Positions 1 through 13,003 of a DNA stretch of 64,000 bases are shown piece after piece. The DNA comes from Kingdonia uniflora (lineage: Eukaryota; Streptophyta; Magnoliopsida; Ranunculales; Circaeasteraceae): contig JACGCM010002638.1 in the NCBI GenBank assembly GCA_014058105.1, positions 90,018-154,017 of the forward strand, in the 5' to 3' direction. Made by a program: the position numbers and the translations under genes. How positions within the stretch are numbered: position 1 is the stretch's first letter; the number at the start of each line of letters is the position of its first letter. The notes under the pieces were generated by a model. It ran no database searches and was not told where the DNA came from. It saw only the letters and a list, made by a program, of their open reading frames with translations.

Positions 1-722
1 AAGAGACGAATCTGATCTTAATTAATTAATTTTTAATTAGCAGACAAGTGTAACGTCTGTCCGCAAAATTGTCACACTCTTGACGATATTTATAAAACAT
101 AAAAACATTTATAACTACTTGTCAGAATCATATACGTCTTATTTACTAACTATATTCCCCTAAATGACACCAATACATGTCATGCTTTTAAATTGCTCTA
201 CTCAAATAACTTTACCCATCTTAATTAATTAAGTTATAATTAGCAAACAAGAGTAACATCTGTTAACAGAATTGTCGCACTAGAGACAATTTTTATAAAA
301 CATTTATAACAACTTGTCTGAATCAAATACGTCATCTTTACCAACTATTTTTCCTTAAGCGACACCAATACACACCATGTGTTAAACTTGCTCTACTCAA
401 GTAATGTCACTGATCTTAATTAATTAATTTGTAGTTAACAGACAAGAGTAACATCTGTCAGCAAAATTATCGCACTCGTGGTGAATTTTATAAAATATAA
501 AAACATTTTTAACTACTTGTCTGAATTAAATATGCCATCTTTACTAACTATTTTCGCATAAACGACACCAGTACGCGTCATACGCTAAAATTGTTCTACT
601 CAAATAAATTCTATGATCTTGATTAATTAATTTGTAATTAGTAAACAAGAATAACATCTGTCAGCAAAATTGTTGAACTCGTGATGATTTTCATAAAACA
701 TAAAAAAAGTTATAACTACTTG

Positions 723-1220
723 AGATCAACACCTAATCTATGACTATGATGTTTGGTAAAAACTTAAACCACATAAATCATGCGTGTTTTGCCATCCCTT
801 TTATCTAAAATTACAAATTAACAATGAAATCATTTAATCTTACCCAAACCCCTCCCAAAAAATGGATCCCTAATTCGTAAGTGAAAAACCCCTAAATGTA
901 CTATAATTACTTATATCAGATTCAATGTCGGATAATGTGGAGTAGGGAAGAGTAGTTGTTTAGTGATCGAAGGAGCACCAAAATTTCACTTCGATGAGGG
1001 CAGAGAAAGAGAGATAACGATTTTCCTTCTTTTGGTTTTTCTGTAAATGATTTGCTTGGGTAGTGCGATAAGCAAGCAATTTTAAACTTTTGCGGTTTTG
1101 TGCTTTCTCGGTTACTAACTTTAGATACATAGGGCCCACCCTTTGGACAATGTCAAATGATGACTCATCACACATCTGATAAGAATAGACTCGTAATTTA
1201 TGTGGTCCTTAGCTAAGTAT
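723..1220 (+). repeat. Satellite module B, copy 1 (reference description)
   Basis: About 500 bp that replaces the end of a core after ACTACTTG. It begins with TCAACACCTAATCTATGA and ends shortly before the next GTTAAAATTG anchor. Read on the minus strand it has the layout of a plant promoter and leader: GGGCCCCAT-type motif near 1130, then a C/T-rich stretch, then GGGAGGGGTTTGGGTAAGA-type sequence. Short minus-strand open frames occur in many copies (here 960-1175, 71 codons), but their sequences diverge in frame and do not resemble a known protein. I treat them as incidental. Confidence 0.85.
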
Positions 1221-1570
1221 AGATTATGGATTAAAATTGTTCTACTCAAGAGACATCTATGATATTAATTAATTAATTTGTAATTAGAAGACAAGAGTAG
1301 CATGTATCAGCAAAATTATCGCACTCGTGACGATTTTTATAAAACCTAAAAACATTTATAACTACTTGTCTTAATCAAATACGTCATCTTTCCTAACTAT
1401 TTTCCCATAAACGATACCAGTACATGTCACGCGTTAAAATTGTTCTACTCAAGTAATAACTATAATCTTAATTAATTAATTGGTAATTAGCATAAATGAG
1501 TAACATCTGTACCAAAATTCTCGCACTCGTGATGATTTTTATAAAACATAAATACATTTAAAACTACTTG

Positions 1571-1660
1571 TCATCAACACCTAATCTATGACGTTTGGAT
1601 AAAAACTTAATCAACATAAATTATGTTTGTTTTGACAGCAAGTGCAGAGTATGCGCTAAA
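1571..1660 (+). repeat. Truncated module B fused to module C tail
   Basis: The start of B (TCATCAACACC to GTTTGTTTTG) runs directly into the last bases of C (ACAGCAAGTGCAGAGTATGCG), with all the rest of both modules missing. This is a recombination junction inside the array. Confidence 0.75.
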
Positions 1661-2770
1661 ATTGCTCTACTCAAGTGACGTCTCTAATCTTAATTAATTA
1701 ATTTTTAATTAGCAGAGAGGAGTTAGATCTGTTAGGAAAATTGTCGCCCCCGTGACAATTTTTATGAAATATAAAAACATTAATAACTACTTATCTAAAT
1801 CAAATATGTCCTCTTTACTAACTAGTTTCCCATAAATGACACTAGTGCACGCCATACGTTAAAATATCTCTACTCAAGTAACGTCTCTAATCTTAATTTA
1901 TTAATTTATAATTAGCAGACAAGAGTAACATCTGTCAGCAAAAATTGTCGCGCTCATGACGATTTCTATAAAACATAAAAACATTTATAACTACTTGTCT
2001 AAATCAAATACGAACTCTTTACTAACAATTATCCCATCAACGACACCAGTACACACCATGTGTTAAAATTGCTCTACTCAAGTAAGGTTTCTGATCTTAA
2101 TTAATTACTTTGTAATTAGAAGACAAAAGTACCATCTCTCACCAAAATGGTCACACTAGTGAAGATTTTTATAAAACATAAACAATTTATAACTACTTAT
2201 CTAAATTAAATACGTCCTCTATACTAATTATTTTCCCATAAACGACACTAGTGCACGCCATGCATTAAAATTACTCTACTCAAGTAACTTTTATCATCAT
2301 AATTAATTAAACTATCAATAGCAAACTAGAGTAACATCTGCCAGCAACATTGTCACACTCGTGACAATTTTTATAAAACATTATACGTCATTTTACAAAT
2401 TATTTTACCATAAACGGCACCAGTACACGCCATACAATAAAATTGTTCTACTCAAGTAACGTCTCTGATCTTAATTACTTAATTTTTAATTAGCAGACAA
2501 GAGTAACATCTGTCAGGAAAATTGCCGCACTCGTGACGATTTGAATAAAACAAAAAAAACATTTATAACTACTTGTCTGAATCAAATACGTTATCTTTAC
2601 TAACTATTTTCCCATAAATGACGCCAGTACACGCAATGCGGTAAAATTGCTCTACTCAAGTAATAACTATGATCTTAATTAATTCATTTGTAATTAGTAG
2701 ACAAGAGTAACACCTGTCAGCAAAATTCTCATACTCATGATAATTTTTATAAAACATTTATAACTACTTG

Positions 2771-3275
2771 TCATCAACATCTTATCTATGACGTTTGGGT
2801 AAAAACTTAAAAAAAAAAAATGCGCGTTTTGCCATCCCTTTTATCTAAATTTATAGTTCATAATTGAAATTATTCATTCTTACCCAAGCCCCTCCCAAAA
2901 AATCGATCCCTAATTCGTAAGTGAAAAACCCTAAAATGTACCAGAATTATTTGCTTCAGATTCGGTGTCGAATAATGGGGAGGAGAGGAGAGGAGAGTAG
3001 AAGAGAGTAGTTGTTTAGTGATCGGAGGAGCACCAAAATTATACTCTGACGAAGGCAGAGAAAGAAAGAGAACAAATTTGCTTCTTTTGGTTTTTTTGCA
3101 AATTATTTGTTTGGGTAGTGCGATAAGCAGTTTTGAACTTTTGTGGTTTTAAGTTTTCTCGACTACTATCTTTAGTTATATGGGGCCCACCCTTAAGAGA
3201 ATGCCATAAGATGACTCATCACTCACCAGATAAGCATAGCCTCGTAATGTATATAGTATATGCATAAGTGTATAG
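2771..3275 (+). repeat. Satellite module B, copy 3
   Basis: Full-length copy. It contains an A-rich run at 2811-2820 and a repeated GGAGA stretch near 2980. The GGGGCCCACCC motif is present near 3182. Confidence 0.85.
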
Positions 3276-3480
3276 TATGCATTAAAATTATTCTACTCAA
3301 GTGACGTCTCTGATATAGTAATTAATTAATTTGTAATTGGCATACAAGAGTAACATCAGTCAATAAATTTGTCGCACTCGTAACAATTTTTATAGAATAT
3401 AAACACATTTATAACTACAGGCCTGAATCAAATACGTCCTCTTTGCTAACTATTTTCCCATAAACCACACCAGTACACGC

Positions 3481-3875
3481 TAAAAAAATAATAAGGAATC
3501 ATCAGTAATTTGATTAAGAGAAGGAAAAAAACTTTAAACAAAGTAATAATTGTGTGCTCTACGACCATACAAACATATAAGTTACGATATTTTCACGGTT
3601 TTAACCCATCATATGTTCATTTAATGCTTAAATATCATCGCAATCGTAGAAATGATCTTAAGCACTTTTGTTTTTTGAATGAAGAATCTAATTTGCTTCT
3701 AACTAAAATGAAGAACAATTTTGAAAGATGTACTCGAAACTGGCCGAATAGGATATATTTTTCGTCACTATGGTACCGCGAACAGAGCATGCGAGATATA
3801 GTATCTATTTTGTTATCTTCGCATTAAAAAATCATAATAGTGTACCTCCTCATGATGTGATGGCAAGTGTAGAGT
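3481..3875 (+). repeat. Satellite module C, copy 1 (reference description)
   Basis: About 390 bp inserted after CAGTACACGCC of a core. It starts with an A-rich leader and AATTTGATTAAGAGAAG, then TGTGCTCTACGACC, and ends GTGATGTGATGGCAAGTGTAGAG before the next core. Here it is open from 3510 to 3827 (105 codons). The frame contains KYHRNRRND, FLNEESNLLLTKM, RNWPNRIYF and DIVSILLSSH. The same frame is recognisable in nearly every copy of C in the window. I do not recognise the peptide, and expression is not supported by any promoter or start context. Confidence 0.85.
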
Positions 3876-4554
3876 ATGCATTAAAATTGCTCGACTCAAA
3901 TGATGTCTCTGATCTTAATCAATTAATTTTTAATTAGCAGACAAGAGTAACATCTGTCAGAAAAATTATCGCACTCGTGACAATTTTTATAAAACATATA
4001 TAACTACTTGTCTAAATCAAATACGTCCTATTTACTGTAATGTCCCAGATTTTCGGGTTATTTTTTTATTTATTATTAAGTATTATTATTATTATTATTA
4101 TTATTCCTCCACGTTAAGTTCCATACATATATTCCGTATATATTCCGCATGTACTTTTTCATCCATTATGCATCCAATTATTCCTTTCGGCAGGTTTTGT
4201 ATGTTAGATTCTTTTTATGTAGTTTCGGTGGTACGGTGGTTATTCGGAGGAGGAGGTGGCGTTGTGGCCATGGTTGGGTTGGTAGTTAAGTTTGTCTGAT
4301 GTGTTTATAGTTTGGTGTGGTTCCGGTGAGCCGTTGGATTGGCCGATAGGTTTTTAGAGTTTTTCGAGCAAAAATTCTTTTTCGAGGGTTTAGGCGTTTT
4401 GGTGGCCGTGAGGCGGTGGAGGTGGTGTTTATACCTTGGGAAAACTTTGTTGGGTTTGTATTAGTGCTTGTGTGGTGGTGTTGGTGGTTTGGTTTTATTC
4501 CGGGGTGTCCGTGGTTGTCCGGGGTTGGTCCTTAAGTTTTCTGGAATCTTCTTT

Positions 4555-4868
4555 TTCTGAACAGACCAGTTATGTTCGAACAGGACCTTCTCTGTTCGAA
4601 CAAGATCTTCCTCTATTTGAACAAGACCTTATATGTTTGAATAGGATCCTCCTTGAACAGTTAGATTTTTCTCTGAGTTGCTCTGTTCGAACAGGACCTT
4701 CTATGTTTGAATAGGATTTTCCCTCTGTTCGAACAGGGCCTTCTCTGTTTGAATAGGATTCTTCTTGAGCTGTTGAGTTTCTTCACTGACCATTTTTATT
4801 CAAACAAGACTTCCTCTGTTCGAATAGGATCCTCCCTATTCGAATAGGAATATCCCTATTCGAACAAA
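4555..4868 (+). repeat. GTTCGAACAGG mini-repeat zone in LTR
   Basis: About a dozen imperfect copies of a unit near TCTGTTCGAACAGGACCT, spaced roughly 20-35 bp. It lies just upstream of the TATA box at 4878, so it occupies the U3 enhancer position. The core GTTCGAAC is an 8-bp palindrome. Confidence 0.8.
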
Positions 4869-4877
4869 GGCGCGTTT

Positions 4878-4886
4878 TATATATAT
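4878..4886 (+). promoter_or_regulatory. LTR TATA box
   Basis: TATATATAT follows GCGCGTTT and is followed within about 25 bp by a long C/T-rich tract (4890-4990), which is typical for a plant LTR promoter start region. No transcript evidence exists. Confidence 0.6.
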
Positions 4887-5983
4887 CATCTATTTTCCTC
4901 TTTTCCTCACTTCATCTCTCTTCACTCCAAACTCACTCTCTCTCTCTCTCCTCTCCCCTACCATTCCCTCTTCTCCTTACTCTTGATCCAATCTTCCCCA
5001 TCTCTCTCAGATTCTACGCCGAGCTTCGCTGCGATCTTCACTCCTATCCTTAGTGAGTTATTCTCGATTCCCTTTTCATCAATTCCTCTCAATTCGGCGT
5101 AGGGTTTGATTTCTAGGGTTTGTGATTGCGGGGGTTTGCTTGGGTTTGTATTGTTGGTAATTTGGGGTTTGCGGTGTTTACGATTATCGCAGGTATTGGG
5201 TTTGATTGTGGGTTGTGATTGTTAGAGAATTTGGGTGTTCGGTGGTGGTGATTGGTTGGGTTGCGTGCGATATCTGTGGCGTTGCAGTTGAGTTGTCCTG
5301 CAATTCGGGTGATTTGTTCCGATTTCGGTTTTGGTGGAAACCCTCAGTTTTAGGGTTTGTGATCGTGGGGTGATTTTAGGGTTTGTGGTTATTGGGTTTT
5401 TGTTGATTTACAGAGTTGTGATGGTTGCAGTGTTAGGTTTGACGGTGGTGGTGTTGTTTAGGTTGTTGCGATGGCTACGGTGTTGCGGTTAGGTTTTTCC
5501 ATGATTCGGGTGGCATGTCTACGAGATGCTGTCGTTGGAGCTTCAGGTTGCTTGCTCGGATTGATTCTGCAAGAGCATTTCATCAGGTTACAGGCGAGTT
5601 TTATCTTCCTGAATGACTAGATTATTATGTTGGTTCGTGAGTTATAGAAATGCATAGTTTAGTATATTATATTTGTGACTAGGTTAGTATATGGGTTAAT
5701 TGCTTAGGACACTTTACTGGTTATCCGTTTAGCATTACCTTAGATGAGAGTATTTAAGGGTTTGATAAGTTAGTAAAACCCGCAATAATGTGAGTTTAGT
5801 TACTAGATAGAATCCGTAGGTTATGATTAGCCAGAGGAGGTTATTCTCTGTTGTCGTCAATGTGATGATGACTCCTGAGATTCCTCTTAAACCAATTTCA
5901 TTGAGGGTGGTTTTTACGAATCTTTTCTTCGTAGAGGTTGAGAACAAGGCATTTCTCAGTGTGTTGCAACGCCTCAGTGTCGC

Positions 5984-6037
5984 TATATATATATAATATA
6001 TTGAGTGTAGAATATATATATAATATATTGAGTATGG
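5984..6037 (+). repeat. Short AT-rich direct duplication in LTR
   Basis: The unit ATATATATAATATATTGAGT occurs twice in a row with a short linker. No function is inferred. Confidence 0.75.
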
Positions 6038-9000
6038 TATTGTTGGCTAGTTATTAGGGCGCACAGCTTGTTTCAGGGCACTAGTAACTAGGTTTGGCTA
6101 TTAGTAAAGATGTATGGACAGCTGTGATTTAGCCGCCATTTCTCTGAGATAGTGTAGTTCAGAGATTATAGTTCTCACCTTATAGTGTAGCACCTTGGTT
6201 AGTTTTGGTTGCTGGATTTGGTTCCAGGATAGTCTTGGGGCGACATAGCTTCAGTAAGACATGGTCTTCGATTCGAAGCTCGTCCTCTTGCCTGTTATTG
6301 TTTTGATTTGTCTTAGGATTAGCCTAAGTGTACTCTGTGTTCTCGAGACATGGTCCTTGAGCACTGTCGTTGTGATTGGTAGTTGGTTGTAATGTTAGAT
6401 TCCTGTGGGAGTGTGGAATCTCCTGGACTGTTAGTAGTTGGTGGTAAGTAGATGACTTGTCTGTGGTGGTTGGTCGCGGATGTTGAACTTCTAATAGTTT
6501 GCCTTAGGATTGTTTGTTTATTGTGTTGTGACACTTATTGTCCTCATGACTCTTAGAGCTAATAGAGCTTACTTGTAAGCCTTCCTTCCCTGGGATGAGG
6601 CTGTTAGGGCCGTGTTCCCTTCCCTCATCTAGGAGGTAGTGAGACAGCATGGCTCAGTGAGGTACGCGGCTGAGCCAGGTGGTTTATGAAGTTGTACGTC
6701 ACCCATGATGTTAGAATCTGCTGGGGGACTGTCACATCAGTGTAGGGAAACTGTCACCATCGAGCATCTGTTGCGGAGTTTGTCACCTTGGGTGTAGACA
6801 GACCTGGTAGGTTCCTGTACATCCGTGCTGGTGACTTATGTGCACGATTAAGAGGATTGTGATGCGGTTCAGTTATTGGGGATTGTTGGCTACTTGTTGG
6901 ACACTTGTAGGTCACCCCATGAGTACTAGTCTATGTTGACAGCTAGAGTACTGTAGTACTTGATGGTAATCATATTTCTTTGAGGAATCTTAGAGACTGA
7001 TGTTGTTTAGATGTCGTGACGGTTAAGTTGTTGTTTCATCTAGGTTTAGATGGTGTAATTGAGTCACAGGAGGGCATCTATGTTAGTTTTGGTTGCCACG
7101 CTCTCAAGCAGATGGTTATCCTATTGTATGCTGGCTGTGTTGGCAGCAGTTATGTTTCAGTCATTAGGATTTTTGCTCACATCCATAGATAATTTATTTC
7201 TTATCTTATTGCAACCGGATACATCCCCTGACCCGTATTATATGTGACATGTGCGTGGTAAGGACTGTGGTTCCTTATGTGTGACTGAGGATGTGATTCC
7301 TTAGGGTGCTCGTGTCGCCCAGTATAGTTTCCCCAGCCTGGTCAGCTTAGAAAAATCATACCTGTATCCATAATGGTCCTTTAAGGTAATCCTTCTTTAA
7401 CAGTTGCCAGCCCACTTTAGTCATAGGGGCTAGCCCTTTTGGTTGACATCGCTAAATCATTTTGCATCATAACGCATCATCATCATCATCGTCATCAAGC
7501 ATATCATTGCATCTCTGCATACTTCCAATTCGTAGGCTCTTCTGATAGAAATCCTTAACCTTTCTGCATTATGTTTAATATAGAATCTTCTGCACTTGGG
7601 ATAATCATAAGATTATCCCATTCCATCATATCATCATCATAACATATCATTGTATTGGGATAATTATGGGATTATCCTAGTTCATCATATTCTTCTCCTC
7701 TTATTTGAATTCCTCTTCTCCTAATTGATCTGCGGTGTAATTAGATTCATCTTCCTTCTGCATACTCCTCTCCTCTTTACATCTATTCCTCCCTCTTATG
7801 TATCTGGTTAATTTATTAGGTTAATTAGTCTGGTTGGTTGTTGTGAGCCTTAGGCTGGTATTTGGCTGTGGGCGATCTCGCTCAGCTTGTGATAACTTTA
7901 GGGTTATGCCTGGTTAGGGTTTGGGTAACCCTGTTGGATTATTATGAGCTGAGGGTGTTTACCCTCGTGTGTGATTGTATTTTTGAGGTAGGTTAGCCGC
8001 TTGTGGCGCTGAGGGACACGGTAGTGATTAGAGTGTAGTTAGTAGTCCTTGGGACTGAAGTGTAGTTATAGTCTTAGCACTCATTTGCTCAAGATGTGTA
8101 TGTATAATTATAGTATAGTTACATATAATCATTAGACTAGTTATGTACCTATTAGATACCTATTAGGCATCTTGTATATATTTAGATATATATATATATT
8201 GTTTATCGTTAGATATTATTATATCTTATTATCATTATTATATCCATCTCATTGGTTAGTATAATCGTTTAGCTATTCTTGGGAGTTAGTAAGCTCGTTG
8301 TTTGCTCACTCTCGCATCCCCTTTTTAGTGGCAGGTTGTTTCAGGTTTTAGTTGCTGCTGTGGTGATCTTTGGGGAGCTGAGCTGGAGGTTTATTCTCCA
8401 GTTATTACTATCGGGTTTGCTGTATAGAGGTTTGTAGAATCTTGTATTTAGATATTATTATCTTAGTCTTCTGCTATTTCTATTTTTCCTTATTACTCTA
8501 GTGTGATACTATTGTGAATGACTGGGCCCAAATTTTTCTTTGGCTCGGTTGTTCGTGGGGTGAATATTTGGATTTCCCGACCTGCACATCCTCGAATCTC
8601 AGTAATTGGTTTAGCTACCGATTACTGGATTTTGGGGCGTGACATTTACTAACTATTTTCCCATAAACGACAATAGTACATGCCATGCCTTAAAATAGCT
8701 CTACTCAAGTCATGTCTCTGATCTTAATTAATTAATTTATAATTTGCTGACAAGAGTAACATCTCTCAGATAAACTGTCATACTCTTGACGATTTTTATA
8801 AAAGATAAAAACATTTATAATTACTTTTCATAATCAAATACGTCCTTTTTACAAACTATTTTCCCATAAATGACACCAGTACAAGCCATGCGTTAAAATT
8901 GCTCTACTCAAATAACTTCTCTCATCTTAATTAATAAATTTGTAATTAATAGACAAGAGTAACATCTTTCAGCAGAATTTTCGCATTTGAGACAATTTTT

Positions 9001-9429
9001 ATAAAACATAAAAATATTTATAACAACTTGTCTGAACCAAATACGTCATATTTATTAACTATTTTCCCATAAACAATATCAGTACACGCCATGTCTTAAA
9101 ATTCCTCATCTCAAGTAATGTCACTGATCTTAGTTAATTTGTAATTAGTTGATAAGAGTAACATCTATCAACAAAATTGTTGCACTCGTGATGATTTTTA
9201 TTTAGCATAAAAACATTTTTAACTACTTGTTTGAATCAAATACGTCATCTTTACAAACAATTTTCGCATAAACGACACCAGTACGTACCATACGTTAAAA
9301 TTGCTCTACTCAAGTAACTTCTATGATTTTAATTAGTTAATTTGTAATTTACAGACAAGAGTAACATCATTCAGGAAAATTGTCGAACTCGCAATGATTT
9401 TTATAAAGCATAAAAACAATTATTACTAC

Positions 9430-9922
9430 TTGCCATCAAAACCTGAACTATGACGTATGGGTAAAATTTTAAACAACATAAATCCTGTACATTTTGTCAT
9501 CCCCTTTATCTAAAATAATAGATTAACATTTAGATAATTCGCTCTTACCCAAACCCCTCCCAAAAAACTGATTCCTTATTCGTAGGTGAAAATGCCCTTA
9601 AATGTACCGAAATAACTTGCTTAAGATTCATTGTCGGATAATATGAAGTAGAGGAGAGTAGTTGTTTAGTGATCGAAGGAACACCGAAATTACATTCCGA
9701 CGAGGGCTGAAAAAGGAGAGAAAACAAGTTTCCTTATTTTGGTTTTTCTACAAGTGATTTGTTTGGGTAGTGCGATAAGTAGTATTTGAACTTTTGTGGT
9801 TTTGTATTTTCTCGATTACTAACTTTAGTTACATGGAGTCCACCCTTTAGAGAACTCCAAAAGATTACTCATCACTCACCATAAAAGCATAGCCTCATAA
9901 TTTATATGGTCCTTGCCTAATT
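9430..9922 (+). repeat. Satellite module B, copy 4
   Basis: Full-length copy. It shows the GGAGAGTAGTTGTTTAGTGATC and GGGTAGTGCGATAAG landmarks shared by all B copies. The GGGCCC motif is mutated to GGAGTCC. Confidence 0.83.
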
Positions 9923-10130
9923 GTTGAGTATGCGTTAAAATTGCTCTACTCATGTGACATCTCTGATATTAATTAATTAATTTGAAATTAGCTTACAAGA
10001 GTAACATATGTCAACATATTTGTCACACTCATAACGAATTTTATAGAGCATGAAAACATTTATAACTACTGGTCTGAATCAAATACCTCCTCTTTACTAA
10101 CTATTTTCCCATAAACGACACCAGTACATG

Positions 10131-10522
10131 CCAAGAAAATTATTAGGAATCATAAGCAATTTGATTAAGAGAAGAAAAAAAAATTAAACAGAGCAATAAT
10201 TGTGTACTCTACGACCAAAGAAATATATAAATTATGACATTTTCACGGTTTTAACCCTTCCTACATTCCTTTTATGCGTAAATATCGTCGTAGTCATAAA
10301 AATGATTTTAAACACTTTTGGTTATTTAATGTAGAATCTAATTTGCTTCTAACTAAAATGAATTACTATTTTGTAAAAACTACTCGAAACTGGCCTAATA
10401 GGATATATTTACGTCACTATGGAACCGCGAACAGTGCACGCGTGATATAGTATTTATTTTGTTATCTTCGCATAGAAAAATCATAATAGTGTACCTCCTC
10501 GTGATGTGACGGCAAGTGTAGA
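10131..10522 (+). repeat. Satellite module C, copy 2
   Basis: Full-length copy. The module C frame has one TGA early (after the YKL position), then stays open through RNWPNRIY, and shifts after a one-base loss. Confidence 0.83.
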
Positions 10523-11076
10523 GTATGCGTTAAAATTACTCTACTCAACTGACGTGTCTGATCTTAATTAATTAATTTTTAATTATAAAACAAGAGTAAC
10601 ATTTGTTAGGAAAATTGTCGCACTCGTGACAATTTTTATAAAACATAAAAAAAATTATAACTACTTGTCTGAATGAATTACATCATTATACTAACTATTT
10701 TCCCATAAACGGCGCATGTACACCCTATCCGTTAAAATTGTTCTATTCAAGTAATAACTATGATCTTAATTAATTAATTTATAATTAGCAGAAATGAGTA
10801 ACACCTGTCAGGAAAATTGTTGTACTCGTGACAATATTTATAAAATATAAAAACATTTATAGCTACTTGTCTGAATCAAATACATCATCTTTATTAACTA
10901 TTTTCCCATAAACAACGCAAGTACACACCATGCGTAAAAATTGCTCTACTCAAGCAATAACTATGATCTTAATTAACTAATTTATAATTAACATACATGA
11001 GTAACACCTGTCGCCAAAAGTCTCACACATGTGATAATTTTTATAAAACATAAAAACATTTATAACTACTTGTCTG

Positions 11077-11565
11077 TCATCAACACCTCATCTATGACAT
11101 TTGGGTAAAAACTTAAACAACATAAATCATGCGCATTTTTTCACCCTCTTTATCTAAATTTACGGATTAACATTGAAATCATTCATACTTACCCAAACCC
11201 CTCCCAATATATCGATTCCTAATTCATAATGAAAAACCCTTAAATGTACCAGAATTACTTACTTCAGATTTAGTTTTGGATAATGGAGAGGAGAAGAGAG
11301 TAGTTGTTTAGTGATCGGGACAGCACCGAAATTACACTCCAACAAAGGCAGAGAAAGAAAGAAAGCGACTTTGCTTCTTTTGGTTTTTCTGCAAATAATT
11401 TGCTTGGGTAGTGCGATAAGAAGTTTTGAACTTTTTTGGATTTAAGTTTTATCGGTTACTAAATTTAGTTATATGGGGCCCACCATTTATAGAATGCCAA
11501 AAGATGACTCGTCACTCACCAAATAAGTATAGCCTCATAATGTATATGGTCTCTCCTTAAGTATA
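11077..11565 (+). repeat. Satellite module B, copy 5
   Basis: Full-length copy with GGGGCCCACC near 11477. It is preceded by a small duplication, TGTCTGTCATC, at the B entry point. Confidence 0.83.
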
Positions 11566-11770
11566 TAGTATGCATTAAAATTACTCTACTTAAGTGACGT
11601 CTCTAATATATTAATTAATTAATTTGTAATTAGCAGAAAAGAGGAACATCGGTCAATAAATTCGTCACACTCATAACAATTTTTATAGAACATAGAAACA
11701 TTTATAACTACTGGTCTGAATCAAATACCTCCTCTTTACTAAGTATTTTCCCATAAATGACACCAGTACA

Positions 11771-12163
11771 CCCCAGGAAAACAATTAGGAATCATAAGCA
11801 ATTTGATTAAGAGGAAAAAAATTTAAATAGAGTAATAATTGTGTGCTATACGACCAAAGAAACATATAAATTATGACATTTTCACGGTTTTAACCCTTCC
11901 TATGTTCCTTTTATGCGTAAATATCGTCGCAGTCATAGAAATGATTTTAAACACTTTTGGTTATTGAATGTAGAATCTAATTTGCTTCTAACTGAAATGA
12001 ATTACTATTTTGTAAGAACTACTCGAAACTGGCTTAATATAATATATTTGCGTCACTATGGTACCGTGAACAGAGCACGCGCGATATAGTATCTATTTTG
12101 CTATCTTCGTATAGAAAAATCATAATAGTGTACCTCCTCGTGATGTGATGGCAAGTGTAGAGT
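11771..12163 (+). repeat. Satellite module C, copy 3
   Basis: Full-length copy, the nearest relative of copy 2 by eye (same early TGA). The conserved stretch reads RNWLNIIY. Confidence 0.83.
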
Positions 12164-12510
12164 ATGCACTAAAATTACTCTACCCAAGTGATGTATCTGA
12201 TCTTAATTTATTAATTTTTAAAAAGAAGACAAGAGTAACATCTATCAGGAAAATTGTCGCACTCGTGACAATATTAATAAAACATAAAAACATTTATGGC
12301 TACTTGTCTAAATCAATTAACTCATCTTTACTAACAATTTTCCCATAAACAACGCATGTACACCTCATGCGTTAAAATTGTTCTACTCAACTAATAACTA
12401 TGATCTTAATTAATTAATTTATAATTAGTAGACATGAGTAGCACCTATGTCCAAAAGTCTCGCACTCGTGATAATTTTTATAAAAAAATATAACTATTTA
12501 TAGCTACTTG

Positions 12511-13003
12511 TCATCAACAACTGATTTATGACATTTGGGTAAAAACTTAAACAACATAAATCATGCGCATTTTGTCATCCCCTTTATCTAAAATTATAGA
12601 TTAACATTGAAATCATTCATTCTTATCTAAACCCCTCCTAAAAATCGATCCCTAATTCTTAAGTAAAAAACCCTTACATGTACCGGAATTACTTGCTTCA
12701 GATTCGGTGTCAGATAATAAGGAGGAGAAGAGAGTAGTTGTTTAGTGATGGGAGGAGAACTGAAAATAAACTCCGTTAAAGGCAGAGAAAGAAAGAGAGC
12801 GACTTTGCAAGTTTTGGTTTTTGTGCAAATGATTTGTTTGGGTAGTACAATAAGCACCTTTAAACTTTTGTGGCTTTGAGTTTTCTCGGTTACTAACTTT
12901 AGTTATATAGTGCCCACCCTTTAGAGAACGACAAAAGATGATTCATCACTCACCTGATAAGCATAGCCTCGTAATGTATATAGTATATGCGTAAGTGTAT
13001 AGT
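12511..13003 (+). repeat. Satellite module B, copy 6
   Basis: Full-length copy. A minus-strand open frame of 76 codons (12627-12857) crosses the C/T-rich part; it is not conserved as a frame in all copies. Confidence 0.83.

Larger units (their letters stand above)
1..4035 (+). repeat. Modular satellite array, block 1
   Basis: Tandem array of an AT-rich core unit of about 200 bp. Successive copies can be aligned on the anchor CTCTACTCAAGTAA, for example near 196, 391, 593, 1241, 1441, 1668, 1866, 2071, 2274, 2447, 2650, 3292 and 3889. Each core carries in order the anchor, an ATTAATTAATT stretch, GACAAGAGTAACATCTGTCAG, GTCGCACTCGTGACGA, ATTTATAACTACTTGTCTGAA, and CCATAAACGACACCAGTACACGCC. Copies differ at about 10-20% of positions by eye. 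Two longer modules interrupt the cores at fixed places: B after ACTACTTG, and C after CAGTACACGCC. No gene was found outside those modules. The block ends at the target site of a solo LTR. Confidence 0.93.
4036..8644 (+). mobile_element. Solo LTR, long-LTR gypsy (Tekay/Del-like) family, 4.6-kb variant
   Basis: Begins TGTAATGTCCCAG and ends TTTTGGGGCGTGACA, flanked by a perfect 5-bp duplication TTTAC (4031-4035 and 8645-8649) inside a satellite core. It shares with the complete element at 17662-26554 the same end sequences, the GTTCGAACAG repeat zone, a TATA box and CT-rich leader, GTGAGT and CAGGCGAGT motifs, the 'GAGCTG/GTTTTGCTCACTCTCGCAT' block and the terminal GATTTTGGGG. No internal coding region is present, so it is an LTR left by LTR-LTR recombination. 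It is about 2 kb longer than the other copies; the extra length lies mainly between about 5,100 and 7,450. A non-autonomous element with degenerate internal region cannot be fully excluded. Confidence 0.82.

Noticed and set aside
960..1175. Minus-strand open frames in module B (also 9545, 12627, 31738, 36390, 40957)
   Set aside because: They recur because B is repeated, but the frame, start and end vary from copy to copy and no domain is visible.
1..4035. CRISPR array or bacterial repeat
   Set aside because: The repeats are 200 bp, diverged and without spacers, and the context is a plant genome.
4555..4868. RNA polymerase III B-box (tRNA-like) sites in the GTTCGAAC units
   Set aside because: The unit resembles GGTTCGANTCC only over GTTCGA; the last C is missing, and no A-box or tRNA fold was seen.
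4555..4868. Heat-shock elements in the GTTCGAAC units
   Set aside because: Heat-shock elements need nTTCnnGAAn with a 2-bp gap; here TTC and GAA touch.
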